A stretch of 64,000 bases of DNA, taken from the NCBI RefSeq assembly GCF_002929275.1, contig NZ_PJIK01000018.1:1-64000 (forward strand). Reading direction: 5' to 3'. This document shows positions 36,429 to 43,629 of this stretch, in pieces. The position numbers were made by a program, and so were the translations under genes. The first letter of the stretch is position 1. Each line of letters starts with the position of its first letter. The stretch comes from Arthrobacter sp. ZGTC131. GTDB taxonomy: Bacteria; Actinomycetota; Actinomycetes; Actinomycetales; Micrococcaceae. The notes under the pieces are model-generated. The model was not told where the DNA came from and did no database searches. It worked only from the letters and a program-made list of their open reading frames with translations.

Positions 36429-37049
36429 ATGCAGCACAATCTGAAGACCTACTCGTTCCCGCTCGGTGCGGGAAAGGAATGCCCCTCGGGAACGTTCCGG
36501 CTGGACCTGGCATCCGGGCGCTGCGACTGGTCCGACGGACTGTTCGCCATCCACGGCTATGCCCGCGGGGAAGTCGTCCCTACCGAGGCCTTGAGCATGG
36601 CCCACAAGCATCCGGACGACCGCGAACCAGTCCTCGAACTTCTCAACGAAATCCGTTCGAGTGGAGGGCAGGGAGCTCTCTTCCATCGCATCATCGACTG
36701 CCAGGGCCGGGAGCATCGTGTGCTGACCTTGGCGCGCGCCGCCGACGACCAAGGGCCGGTCACGGCGATTCAGGGCGTGGTGATGGACCTTACCCGGACA
36801 GTGGCGGCGGAAGCCGCCCGGGAAGCCGCAGCGGCAGTGGCTGGGGCATACGCCAACAAGGCAACCATTGAACAGGCCAAGGGAATCATCATGGGCCGCC
36901 TGGACGTCCAGGCGTGCGACGCCTTCAACATCCTCGCCGCCCGAAGCCAGCACACCAACACCAAACTCGCCGCCGTCGCGGCTGAGCTTGTCGCTGCCGC
37001 GGGTCAGGGTAGCCTCCGGACGACGCTGCAACACTGGAGGATCTCGTAG
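36429..37049 (+). CDS. PAS-ANTAR domain regulator
   Basis: A 206-residue protein. Residues 20-120 form a PAS fold (LDLASGRCDWSDGLFAIHGY, HPDDREPVLELL). The C-terminal ANTAR domain (about 140-200: ATIEQAKGIIMGRLDVQACDAFNILA) binds paired RNA hairpins and prevents transcription termination in known members. The role would be to sense a ligand or redox state and antiterminate target messages. No nitrogen-metabolism genes are nearby, so targets are unknown. ATG 36429. Confidence 0.87.
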   Translation: MQHNLKTYSFPLGAGKECPSGTFRLDLASGRCDWSDGLFAIHGYARGEVVPTEALSMAHKHPDDREPVLELLNEIRSSGGQGALFHRIIDCQGREHRVLTLARAADDQGPVTAIQGVVMDLTRTVAAEAAREAAAAVAGAYANKATIEQAKGIIMGRLDVQACDAFNILAARSQHTNTKLAAVAAELVAAAGQGSLRTTLQHWRIS

Positions 37050-37085
37050 CCTCCCGGAACACTCGCGGCCCGATGCAGGCCGCAC

Positions 37086-37469
37086 TCAGCGAGCGTGTCT
37101 CGGCCGGCGTCCTGACGCGGGGGCAGTTTCACCCTGCGCCGGCGGCGGGTCGCTGGGGGCGCTGAGGAGCTCACCGAGCCTGGCTGCTTCAGCATGCGAG
37201 AGCCACACGGCGAACGGATGGTCGTCGTCCATTCTCTCGATCGTCAACGTAACTCCGTTACCCCGTCCGCCAACAAGGTAATCCGCAAGGGCCGGTGCCA
37301 GGTCAGGTCCCATGAGGATGCTGCCCTCGCGCCCCGTGCAATCCCAGCGTTCGCCTGCGTCCAGCGCACGCTTATGTTCTCCGCACACTAGCGCTGTGAC
37401 CCTCGAGTCGGCCGACACGAAACGATCGGCCGACGGATTAGGACATCGAAGTACCTGGCACGCAGTCAT
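37086..37469 (-). CDS. Hypothetical protein with an N-terminal Cys pair
   Basis: A 127-residue protein with ATG 37469 preceded by GGAAGAAG. The N-terminus has four Cys/His-type ligands (CQVLRCPNPS and VCGEHK) that could form a small zinc site, followed by LTIERMDDDHPFAVWLSHAEAARL. The tail is Pro/Arg-rich. I do not recognise the family. It converges with the PAS-ANTAR gene. Confidence 0.6.
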   Translation of the reverse strand: MTACQVLRCPNPSADRFVSADSRVTALVCGEHKRALDAGERWDCTGREGSILMGPDLAPALADYLVGGRGNGVTLTIERMDDDHPFAVWLSHAEAARLGELLSAPSDPPPAQGETAPASGRRPRHAR

Positions 37470-37780
37470 CGTTGCTTCTTCCTGGCCGTGGCCGTATAGC
37501 TACCTGAGCCGCTTGCCGTCCCTTCGGGGGCGCCTCGCGTCCGTGCAACTCCAGGATTCAGATGATGGTTACATGCGTCCCGGAAGTCTTCACTCTCGCT
37601 TGTCCGCCTTGGGAAAATCCGGAGCCATGACGGTCCACGGCCCACTGGCCGCCCTAATAAAGGGGGTGGCCGAGGCGCCGCCGTAAAGCCGGGAAGAAAT
37701 CTGGAACCGAACTCCGGAAAAAGACAGCGCAGAAGCGTCATTGCGTGTCGACGCGCTGCCCAAAAGCGCGGGCCCCGCCC
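37470..37780. other. Gene-free interval of 311 bases
   Basis: No convincing ORF (the longest frame lacks coding character and a ribosome-binding site). It should contain the promoter of the leftward 37469 gene, but I cannot place -35/-10 boxes with confidence. No hairpin with a T run. Confidence 0.4.
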
Positions 37781-38026
37781 CTAGATGGCGGTTGCCTCTT
37801 CGCCGTCCTGCTGGCGCCAGACTTGCAGGTGGCAGTCAGCATGATCCGTTTCGTACAGGGCGCTGAGGTGGGCCAGAAGCCCCATCTCCGGGCTGCCCGG
37901 GTTGTCTTCCAGATGCTGGAGAAGGCTGGCCCGCGCGTCCGGGCACGTGGCGTCGGCCGCGAGGACGTCGACTATGACGTCGAGGACCTGTCGCCGAAGT
38001 GTGGACTCGTTCGAATTTTGCTCCAT
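37781..38026 (-). CDS. Small hypothetical protein
   Basis: An 81-residue, acidic, helical protein. Start ATG 38026 is well supported by AGGAGG six bases upstream; a longer frame exists but has no such site. It has two or three Cys (ATCPDARA, HADCHLQ). No recognised domain. Probably cytoplasmic. Confidence 0.65.
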   Translation of the reverse strand: MEQNSNESTLRRQVLDVIVDVLAADATCPDARASLLQHLEDNPGSPEMGLLAHLSALYETDHADCHLQVWRQQDGEEATAI

Positions 38027-38167
38027 CAGGACCTCCTCGTTCCTTCGTCCGGGCAGGTGTGCGCCACGATCGTCGAGACCGGAACGCGGACGCATCCACA
38101 CCACGTGGAACGACCGACCCTAAAGTGCACCGCCCAAGCGGCACGTGCCCTAGTCCGCGGGTACTAG

Positions 38168-38431
38168 TCAGACCCGGCTTCTGCGGGTGACGGCACCGAA
38201 GATCAGCAGCACGATGACAGCGCCCAGAATCGACAAGAGCCAGGTCCTAAGGTCAAAGAATTCACCAAGCCCCCCGCCGAAGATCAAGGAGCCGATCCAG
38301 CCGCCGAGTATCGCCCCGACTACGCCCAGGACGAGGGTCAGCAGCCACCCGCCGCCCTGCCTCCCCGGAAGAATGGCTTTGGCTATGGCCCCTGCAATCA
38401 GGCCCAGCAGGAGAAATCCGAGAAATCCCAT
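38168..38431 (-). CDS. GlsB/YeaQ/YmgE family stress-response membrane protein
   Basis: An 87-residue protein with three hydrophobic segments and the family's Gly-rich pattern: LLGLIAGAIAKAILPGRQGGGW, VLGVVGAILGGWIGSLIFG and LSILGAVIVLLIFG. The family is often labelled transglycosylase-associated but its role is unknown; expression is usually stress-linked. ATG 38431, with GGAAG upstream. It is divergent from a CsbD-like gene, another stress-type protein. Confidence 0.88.
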   Translation of the reverse strand: MGFLGFLLLGLIAGAIAKAILPGRQGGGWLLTLVLGVVGAILGGWIGSLIFGGGLGEFFDLRTWLLSILGAVIVLLIFGAVTRRSRV

Positions 38432-38589
38432 GGCGCACTTCCTTCCAACAACACGCATACCGCTGGCATGGCGCCAGCCGTATTATGAGTTAATCAGCAT
38501 GCTTAGTAACTGGCAAGCATTTGATTTAGGATGGAATGGTTAGCCGCCGGCGAATGCGCCGACGGAAGCCAGTGGCGAAGGGATACACC

Positions 38590-38763
38590 ATGGGTCTGGA
38601 TGACAAGATCGAAAACACCGCCGAGAAACTCGGAGGCAAGGGCAAGGAGGCCGCCGGCGAGGCTACAGGCGACGAGAACCTCAGAGCCGAAGGCCAGGGC
38701 GACCAAGCCAAATCCGACCTGAAGCAGGCCGGCGAAAAGGTCAAGGACGCGTTCAAGAAGTAA
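38590..38763 (+). CDS. CsbD-family stress protein
   Basis: A 57-residue, highly charged, helical protein (MGLDDKIENTAEKLGGKGKE, then two shorter AxGQGDQAKxDLKQAGEKVKD units). CsbD proteins belong to general-stress regulons, e.g. sigma-B in Bacillus; the molecular role is not known. ATG 38590, with AAGGGA upstream. A hairpin (GAAGGGTGC / GCACCCTTC, about 38780-38816) follows and may terminate it. Confidence 0.85.
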   Translation: MGLDDKIENTAEKLGGKGKEAAGEATGDENLRAEGQGDQAKSDLKQAGEKVKDAFKK

Positions 38764-39112
38764 TCGCCGTCCGGGCTCAGGAAGGGTGCAGCTCCACACC
38801 GGCGCCGCACCCTTCTCGGCTTCGCTTTCGGCACGAAAATCCCCGGCAGAGCGCGGGACCGGCCTGCCGGCGCGAGTTGCCCGTCCACCCCCGCGAAATT
38901 GCTTGTCAGGCCGTCGGGGCGGTGCTATAACAAGCCGTATCAGCAAGCCGGTCAGTGCCACGCAGGACCGAACTTAAGACTTAACACCAAAGACCAGGGG
39001 GTCGGTGACAGCAGATCAACGCCTGATGGGCCGGGACAGGATGCTGGTCGGGGCCTAGGCTGCCATTCGGGCGCAGAGCTTTCAGAGAACGCCACAGCGC
39101 AGCGTCGCGCAT
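38764..39112. other. Interval of about 350 bases without a supported gene
   Basis: It holds the imperfect hairpin after csbD (about 38780-38816). The rest shows no ORF with coding character; overlapping frames exist on both strands but lack ribosome-binding sites. It may contain the promoter of the following membrane-protein ORF. Confidence 0.4.
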
Positions 39113-39502
39113 GTGCAGCACCATCAGCGTGCGGCATATCTGTCCCGCAAAGTGGTCCCCGGCCGCTACCCTCCGGTGACCGCATCACCCAAAGCTGCAG
39201 AGGGAGACCGCAGCACCACACACGCCACTCACCTGGCTGTTGATCGGATTCCAGTGGATCAGGCGACGATCGTCGGCTATGCCCTCGCCTATATCGGGGC
39301 AATTATTGCTATTTTCCTCATGTTCATGCCCGCTCTCATCATCCTTGCCCTCCTCCTGCTCGTGGCAGGTGCCGTGCAAGTGGTGCTCCTCTTCCTGAAT
39401 GGCCTGGCCATCGGGCTGTACAGGAGTCTATTCAGGGTGTATCGGAACATGACCGACCGGTGGCACCGGGCCCGGGGAGGCGGAACACTGGTCCCGCATT
39501 GA
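39113..39502 (+). CDS. Small membrane protein of unknown function
   Basis: A frame of 129 residues. The C-terminal 80 are credible: VDQATIVGYALAYIGAIIAI starts a hydrophobic region with two membrane segments (about residues 52-72 and 76-96), ending in a basic tail (RSLFRVYRNMTDRWHRAR). The N-terminal 45 residues look random, so the real start may be GTG 39254, though no good Shine-Dalgarno sequence marks it. No family recognised. Confidence 0.45.
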   Translation: MQHHQRAAYLSRKVVPGRYPPVTASPKAAEGDRSTTHATHLAVDRIPVDQATIVGYALAYIGAIIAIFLMFMPALIILALLLLVAGAVQVVLLFLNGLAIGLYRSLFRVYRNMTDRWHRARGGGTLVPH

Positions 39503-39567
39503 TCCAAGCCGGCCTGGCTCAAAGGCTGCACGAAGAGGCCCGCTCCTGACATGCCGCCGGCGGCCCT

Positions 39568-40557
39568 ATGATGGCTGGCATGGTGGAGCTATTGGAGGAC
39601 GTCGCGCGGCGACTGTACGCGCTTCCTTTCGACGAGTTCGTGCCCGCACGGACGGTCGCCGCCAAGGACGCTGCGCCCTCCGACCGCCCGCTGTCCCAAG
39701 CGATCCGGGAGCTGCCCAAGCCCTCCGTTGCGGCGTGGACCGTTAACATGCTGACTCACCACCGGCCGGAGGCGGTACAGCAGCTCAGGGACCTCGGCCA
39801 GACGATGCAGGATGCGCAGGCTTCGCTCGACGCCGCCGCCCTCCGTGAGCTGGCACGCGAACGGCGGAAGCTGCTTGGCGAGGCGGTTTCGGCCGCCCGA
39901 ATGGCTGCTGAGGGGCGGGGACGGAAAATCAGCGGAGCTGTGGCCACGGAAGTGGAGGAAACCCTCCGCGCGGCTACCGCCGACCCAGCGGCGGCCGCCG
40001 CGGTGCAGAGCGGGATGCTGCTGCGGGTTCTGTCCGCCGACGGCGTGGATCAGGTTGATCTGAGCAGGGCAGTCGCGGTTCCTTCCGCCCTCGGCAAACT
40101 GCCGGCCAAGCCACCGACCGCACGCTCAGCTGCAGGAGCCGCATCGACGGGCGGCCGTCCGGTGCCGCCGCACGCGTCCGGGCAGCCGGACACCCCGGAG
40201 AAACCGCGCCTGCAGGCGGTGCGCCAGGCGCCCCGCCGGCCGTCGCCGTCGGTGTTGGACAGGGCGCTGGCAGCCCTTGACGAAGCCGAGGCGGCCGCCG
40301 CGGAAGCTGCCGGCGAGGCGGAGCTGCGCGCGGAGGCCAAGGAAGAGGCGTCTGCGGCCTTCGACCGGCTGACCGCCGCGGTGACCGAGGCCCGGCAGCG
40401 GCTGCAGACGCTGGAGGTCTCGCTGGAAGCCGCACGGAAGGAGCGGATCGTGGCCGCCGCGGAGGCAAAGCAGGCGGCCAGGGCAGCGGAGAAGAGCCAG
40501 AGGTCGGCCATGCTGGCGAAGGAGCGGGTGCTCCGACTCCGCAACACACCGGACTGA
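39568..40557 (+). CDS. Hypothetical coiled-coil-rich protein
   Basis: A 329-residue, Ala-rich protein. The N-terminal part (RLYALPFDEFVPARTVAAKD, then IRELPKPSVAAWTVNML) is a conserved-looking motif I have seen only in uncharacterised actinobacterial proteins. The middle is a Pro/Ala linker, and residues 215-320 form a long, charged coiled coil. No signal peptide or membrane segment. The start is uncertain (ATG 39568 or 39571, or GTG 39583). Confidence 0.7.
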   Translation: MMAGMVELLEDVARRLYALPFDEFVPARTVAAKDAAPSDRPLSQAIRELPKPSVAAWTVNMLTHHRPEAVQQLRDLGQTMQDAQASLDAAALRELARERRKLLGEAVSAARMAAEGRGRKISGAVATEVEETLRAATADPAAAAAVQSGMLLRVLSADGVDQVDLSRAVAVPSALGKLPAKPPTARSAAGAASTGGRPVPPHASGQPDTPEKPRLQAVRQAPRRPSPSVLDRALAALDEAEAAAAEAAGEAELRAEAKEEASAAFDRLTAAVTEARQRLQTLEVSLEAARKERIVAAAEAKQAARAAEKSQRSAMLAKERVLRLRNTPD

Positions 40558-40602
40558 TGCACGAATAATGTCAGACCCCGGTTGCACCATGGAGTCATGG
40601 AA

Positions 40603-40776
40603 ATGAACCAGGAATTCCACGTAACGTATTTTGATGCCGACTGCGGACGGGCCCGGACTGAGGTCTTCGACACCGCCGCTGACGCTGAGCGGTTTGCCAG
40701 CCGCAGCATGTCCGGCGAGGACGGCTGGGCAGTAGTTGATGCCGTGGAGACGCGGCAGGACCGGCTGGCGGCTTAA
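40603..40776 (+). CDS. Small hypothetical protein
   Basis: A 57-residue protein beginning MNQEFHVTYFDADCGRARTE. GGAG eight bases upstream supports ATG 40603; another ATG at 40597 is too close to it. Mixed alpha/beta character, one Cys, no known domain. It is followed by a strong terminator. Confidence 0.6.
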   Translation: MNQEFHVTYFDADCGRARTEVFDTAADAERFASRSMSGEDGWAVVDAVETRQDRLAA

Positions 40777-40784
40777 ACGACGAC

Positions 40785-40833
40785 GGCCCCGTCCGCACGT
40801 TGATCAGCGAGACTGATCAGCGGGGACGGGGCC
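40785..40833. terminator. Bidirectional terminator
   Basis: GGCCCCGTCC (40785-40794) and GGACGGGGCC (40824-40833) enclose a second small hairpin (TGATCAG repeated). It lies between convergent genes. There is no long T run. Confidence 0.65.
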
Positions 40834-40843
40834 AGCAGCCAGG

Positions 40844-41689
40844 CTAGGCGAAGTCAGAGACCGCAGGGTCAGGGCCGATCCGCCCGGTGCCTTCTGCGGA
40901 GCGGTCGAGGCCGTTGATCGCCTGGACGTCTTCGGCGTCCAGGGTGACGTTCAGGGACTCAAAGTTCTCGCGGATCCGGGCCTCGGTGACGGACTTCGGG
41001 ATGACCACGTTCCCGACCGCGAGGTGCCAGGCGATAACCACCTGGGCCGGCGTGGCGCCGTGCTTGTCGGCAATGCCGGCGATGGTGGGGTCCTCGAGAA
41101 GCTCGCCGCCCTGGCCCAGCGGCGACCAAGCCTGCGTCAGGATGCCCTTGGACTCGTGGAACTCCCGGAGCCCGGCCTGGTTGAAGAACGGGTGCAGCTC
41201 CACCTGGTTGATGGCCGGCACCACTCCGGTCTCGTCGATGATGCGCTGGAGACCCTCGACGGTGAAGTTGGAGACGCCGATGGACCTGACCCGGCCGCGC
41301 TTCTGAAGCTCGATCAGGGCCTTCCAAGTGTCCACGTACTTGTCCTGCTTCGGCTGCAGCCAGTGGATCAGGTACAGATCCAGCGTCTCCAGGCCGAGGC
41401 GCTCCATGGACTCCTCAAACGCGGCGAGCGTCGATTCGTAGCCTTGGTCCGCGTTCCAGAGTTTCGTGGTGATGAAAATGTCCTCGTGCGACAGGCCGGA
41501 GCCCGCAATCGCCCGGCCAACGCCGGACTCATTGCCGTAAATCTTGGCCGTATCGATGTGGCGGAAGCCCGCCTGGAAGGCCTGGAAGACAACCTTTTCG
41601 GCGATGTCGTCTTCAACCTGCCACACGCCGTAGCCGAGCTGGGGAATGGTCTTGCCGTCATTGAATGTCAGTGTTGGTGAAGAAGTCAT
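40844..41689 (-). CDS. Aldo/keto reductase
   Basis: A 281-residue NADPH-dependent (beta/alpha)8 reductase of the 2,5-diketo-D-gluconate reductase-like group. The tetrad is visible: HIDTAKIYGNE (Asp, Tyr), FITTKLWN (Lys) and LYLIHWLQP (His). The C-terminal cofactor segment VIPKSVTEARIRENF is present. The substrate is unknown. ATG 41689, with AGGATGG upstream. Confidence 0.9.
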   Translation of the reverse strand: MTSSPTLTFNDGKTIPQLGYGVWQVEDDIAEKVVFQAFQAGFRHIDTAKIYGNESGVGRAIAGSGLSHEDIFITTKLWNADQGYESTLAAFEESMERLGLETLDLYLIHWLQPKQDKYVDTWKALIELQKRGRVRSIGVSNFTVEGLQRIIDETGVVPAINQVELHPFFNQAGLREFHESKGILTQAWSPLGQGGELLEDPTIAGIADKHGATPAQVVIAWHLAVGNVVIPKSVTEARIRENFESLNVTLDAEDVQAINGLDRSAEGTGRIGPDPAVSDFA

Positions 41690-41790
41690 CTGCCCATCCT
41701 GCCAACAATCGGCATTCCGGCGCAGCACGTACGGCGCGGCTAAGCTAGGCGCTTAATGCCGCGGAACCAGGAATATCCGGGGTTCCCGAG

Positions 41791-42234
41791 TCAGGACTCG
41801 GCCAAGAGACGCTCGGCGTCGGCCACTTGCTCCAAGACCGTTTCGGCACGGCGTCGTACGGACGCGGCACCCACCGGAACGGGACCGACGGCGAGGCGGA
41901 GCATCGCCGCTGCCTCCGCAGTGGCAGCCAGCGAGTTCCCCGCCTTCGACAGCGCGCGGTGTACGCCGGACAGCGCATGCGGAATATCAAGGCCGTCGCT
42001 TGGGGAGCGCCGCTGCGCCTCCACGCACACGGTGCGCACACGGCCAGACAGTTCCGCCAGCTCGTTCGCCACCTCGACGAGCTCCACATAGAGCTGCTCG
42101 TCCTCCACGCCCTCCAACACCTGGTGGTAGCGGTCCAGTCCGCGGTGAAAGCGGTCGTGGGCGCGGCGCCACAGGCCCTTGCCGAGTTCGGCGTCGTCTT
42201 TCCGCCCTTGCCTGGCGGCCGTGAAAAAGCCCAA
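41791..42234 (-). CDS. Hypothetical helical protein downstream of bpa
   Basis: About 147 residues if it starts at TTG 42234 (LGFFTAARQGRKDDAELGKG), which lies just after the bpa stop codon with AGG upstream. The frame continues into bpa, but those codons read as a shadow. The protein is all-helical with a repeated DRFHRGLDRYHQVLEG / YVELVEVANELAEL heptad-like character. No known domain. Tight linkage to bpa suggests co-expression. Confidence 0.65.
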   Translation of the reverse strand: MGFFTAARQGRKDDAELGKGLWRRAHDRFHRGLDRYHQVLEGVEDEQLYVELVEVANELAELSGRVRTVCVEAQRRSPSDGLDIPHALSGVHRALSKAGNSLAATAEAAAMLRLAVGPVPVGAASVRRRAETVLEQVADAERLLAES

Positions 42235-42241
42235 AGAAGAC

Positions 42242-42919
42242 CTACAGGTACTGTCCGGGGCCGTGATCGGAGTCTTCCTTCCGACCCGGCTGAGCGGTGC
42301 CGGCCGCGGGCTGCGGGGCCTTTGCACGCTGCGGCTCGCCGTTTTCGCCGATCACCACGCCGGGTGCAATGACAGTCCCCGGCGGAAGCTGCCGCAGCTG
42401 CATTTGGGCCATGGCCTGCTCGCGGGCAGCGTGCTGGGCCGCAATGGCCGTTTGAATGCCGTGGAACAGGCCTTCCAGCCAGCCGACCAGCTGGGCCTGG
42501 GCGATCCGAAGTTCGGCGTCCGACGGCGTGGCGTTATCCGGAAAGGGCAGGCTGATCCGTGCCAGCTCCGCCACGAGCTCAGGCGCCAGGCCGTCCTCAA
42601 GTTCCCTGATGGAGCGCTCGTGGATCTCCGCCAGCCGGCCCCGCGCGGCGTCGTCCAGAGGCGCAGCCTTCACTTCTTCCAGCAACTGCCGGATCATGGT
42701 GCCGATCCGCATCACTTTGGCGGGCTCATCCACGAGGTCCTGCAGGCTTGTTCCCCTGGGTTTGGCCGGCTCCGAAGGTGTGTCGCCGTCCGCGGGGACA
42801 GCGTCCCCGTCGAGGGTTGTGCCCTCCACGAGTACGTCGTCGCTTGGCTGGAAGCCGTCGTTCGGGGCACCACCGGCATTTTCGGCCGCCCGGGGTTGAG
42901 TGTCTTTCGGATCGCTCAT
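42242..42919 (-). CDS. bpa: Bacterial proteasome activator
   Basis: A 225-residue protein of the Bpa/PafE (Rv3780) family. The helical core (about residues 60-160: DEPAKVMRIGTMIRQLLEEV, VGWLEGLFHGIQTAIAAQ) forms dodecameric rings in mycobacteria. The very C-terminus is GQYL, the motif that docks into the 20S proteasome and opens its gate without ATP. The N-terminal 55 residues are disordered and acidic. This implies that the organism has a proteasome, although no prcBA genes are in the window. Confidence 0.9.
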   Translation of the reverse strand: MSDPKDTQPRAAENAGGAPNDGFQPSDDVLVEGTTLDGDAVPADGDTPSEPAKPRGTSLQDLVDEPAKVMRIGTMIRQLLEEVKAAPLDDAARGRLAEIHERSIRELEDGLAPELVAELARISLPFPDNATPSDAELRIAQAQLVGWLEGLFHGIQTAIAAQHAAREQAMAQMQLRQLPPGTVIAPGVVIGENGEPQRAKAPQPAAGTAQPGRKEDSDHGPGQYL

Positions 42920-42957
42920 GCGTTCATACTCTCACGAGCCCGGAATGCGGAGTCCAC

Positions 42958-43434
42958 TCAATGAAGCTCCTTGACCAGGATTTCGCCTTCATCGGCAGTG
43001 AAGCCGCACTTGCGGTAAAAACCAACAGCGTAGGTGTTGGCCGGGACCCACACTTCCGCCACTCCGTGCTCCTTCATCCACGCTTCCATCACCGCCACCA
43101 TGGCCCGCCCGATCCCCCGCCGGCGCCAGTCCGCGTGCGTTCCCATCTCCATCAGCAACAGTTCCGCCCAAGGGCCCGAACTCCGGCGGCGCTGCACGTA
43201 GCAGTGCAGGAACCCCACCACCTGACCGCCCGACTCGGCCAGCCAGAAGAGCACCGAAGGGTCCGCCAGGAAGTCCCGGGCGCCGTCGGGCGTCAATGCG
43301 CCCGACGGCGCCGTGGCCGGATCCTCGTCAAAGACATTGTCATGTTCCGCAAGCGCGTTCAGCGCTGCGGCGTCCTCCGGTCCGATCCGCCGCACCGAGA
43401 CCCCGGCGGGCACGGCTGCCAATGTCAGCAGCAC
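42958..43434 (-). CDS. GNAT-family N-acetyltransferase
   Basis: A 158-residue acetyltransferase. The acetyl-CoA loop is THADWRRRGIGRAMVAVMEA, and the C-terminal VPANTYAVGFYRKCGF is the usual GNAT end (Asn and Tyr). The substrate is unknown. It starts at GTG 43434, overlapping the end of ybdD by 10 bases, so it is translated from the cstA-ybdD message. Confidence 0.88.
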   Translation of the reverse strand: MLLTLAAVPAGVSVRRIGPEDAAALNALAEHDNVFDEDPATAPSGALTPDGARDFLADPSVLFWLAESGGQVVGFLHCYVQRRRSSGPWAELLLMEMGTHADWRRRGIGRAMVAVMEAWMKEHGVAEVWVPANTYAVGFYRKCGFTADEGEILVKELH

Positions 43435-43616
43435 CTGCCCTGCGGGTTGCTGTCCTGGCGGTCGGTCCGGTCCCGCCAGAATTCCCGCTCGGTCATGGGC
43501 TGCGCCCGGTGACCGGAGGCGGCATGGTGCTCCAGATATTTCCGGTAGGCGTCCGCCCCCATCACGCCGCCGAGGTACCGGGCGAAGCCCCGGAACCCTT
43601 CGACTAAGGTGCTCAT
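43425..43616 (-). CDS. YbdD/YjiX family protein (DUF466)
   Basis: A 63-residue protein: GFARYLGGVMGADAYRKYLEHH and PMTEREFWRDRTDR are the family signature. Such proteins are almost always encoded directly after cstA-type peptide or pyruvate transporters and are thought to be needed for transport. ATG 43616; 13 bases separate it from the cstA stop. The last residues (QGRCC) overlap the GNAT start. Confidence 0.88.
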   Translation of the reverse strand: MSTLVEGFRGFARYLGGVMGADAYRKYLEHHAASGHRAQPMTEREFWRDRTDRQDSNPQGRCC

Positions 43617-43629
43617 GGCCGTCTCCGCA

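Noticed and set aside
37466-37741. 91-codon minus-strand frame
   Set aside because: Arg/Pro-rich shadow-type composition without a ribosome-binding site.
38899-39243. 114-codon plus-strand frame
   Set aside because: No ribosome-binding site, no hydrophobic or domain pattern; overlaps a better membrane-protein frame.
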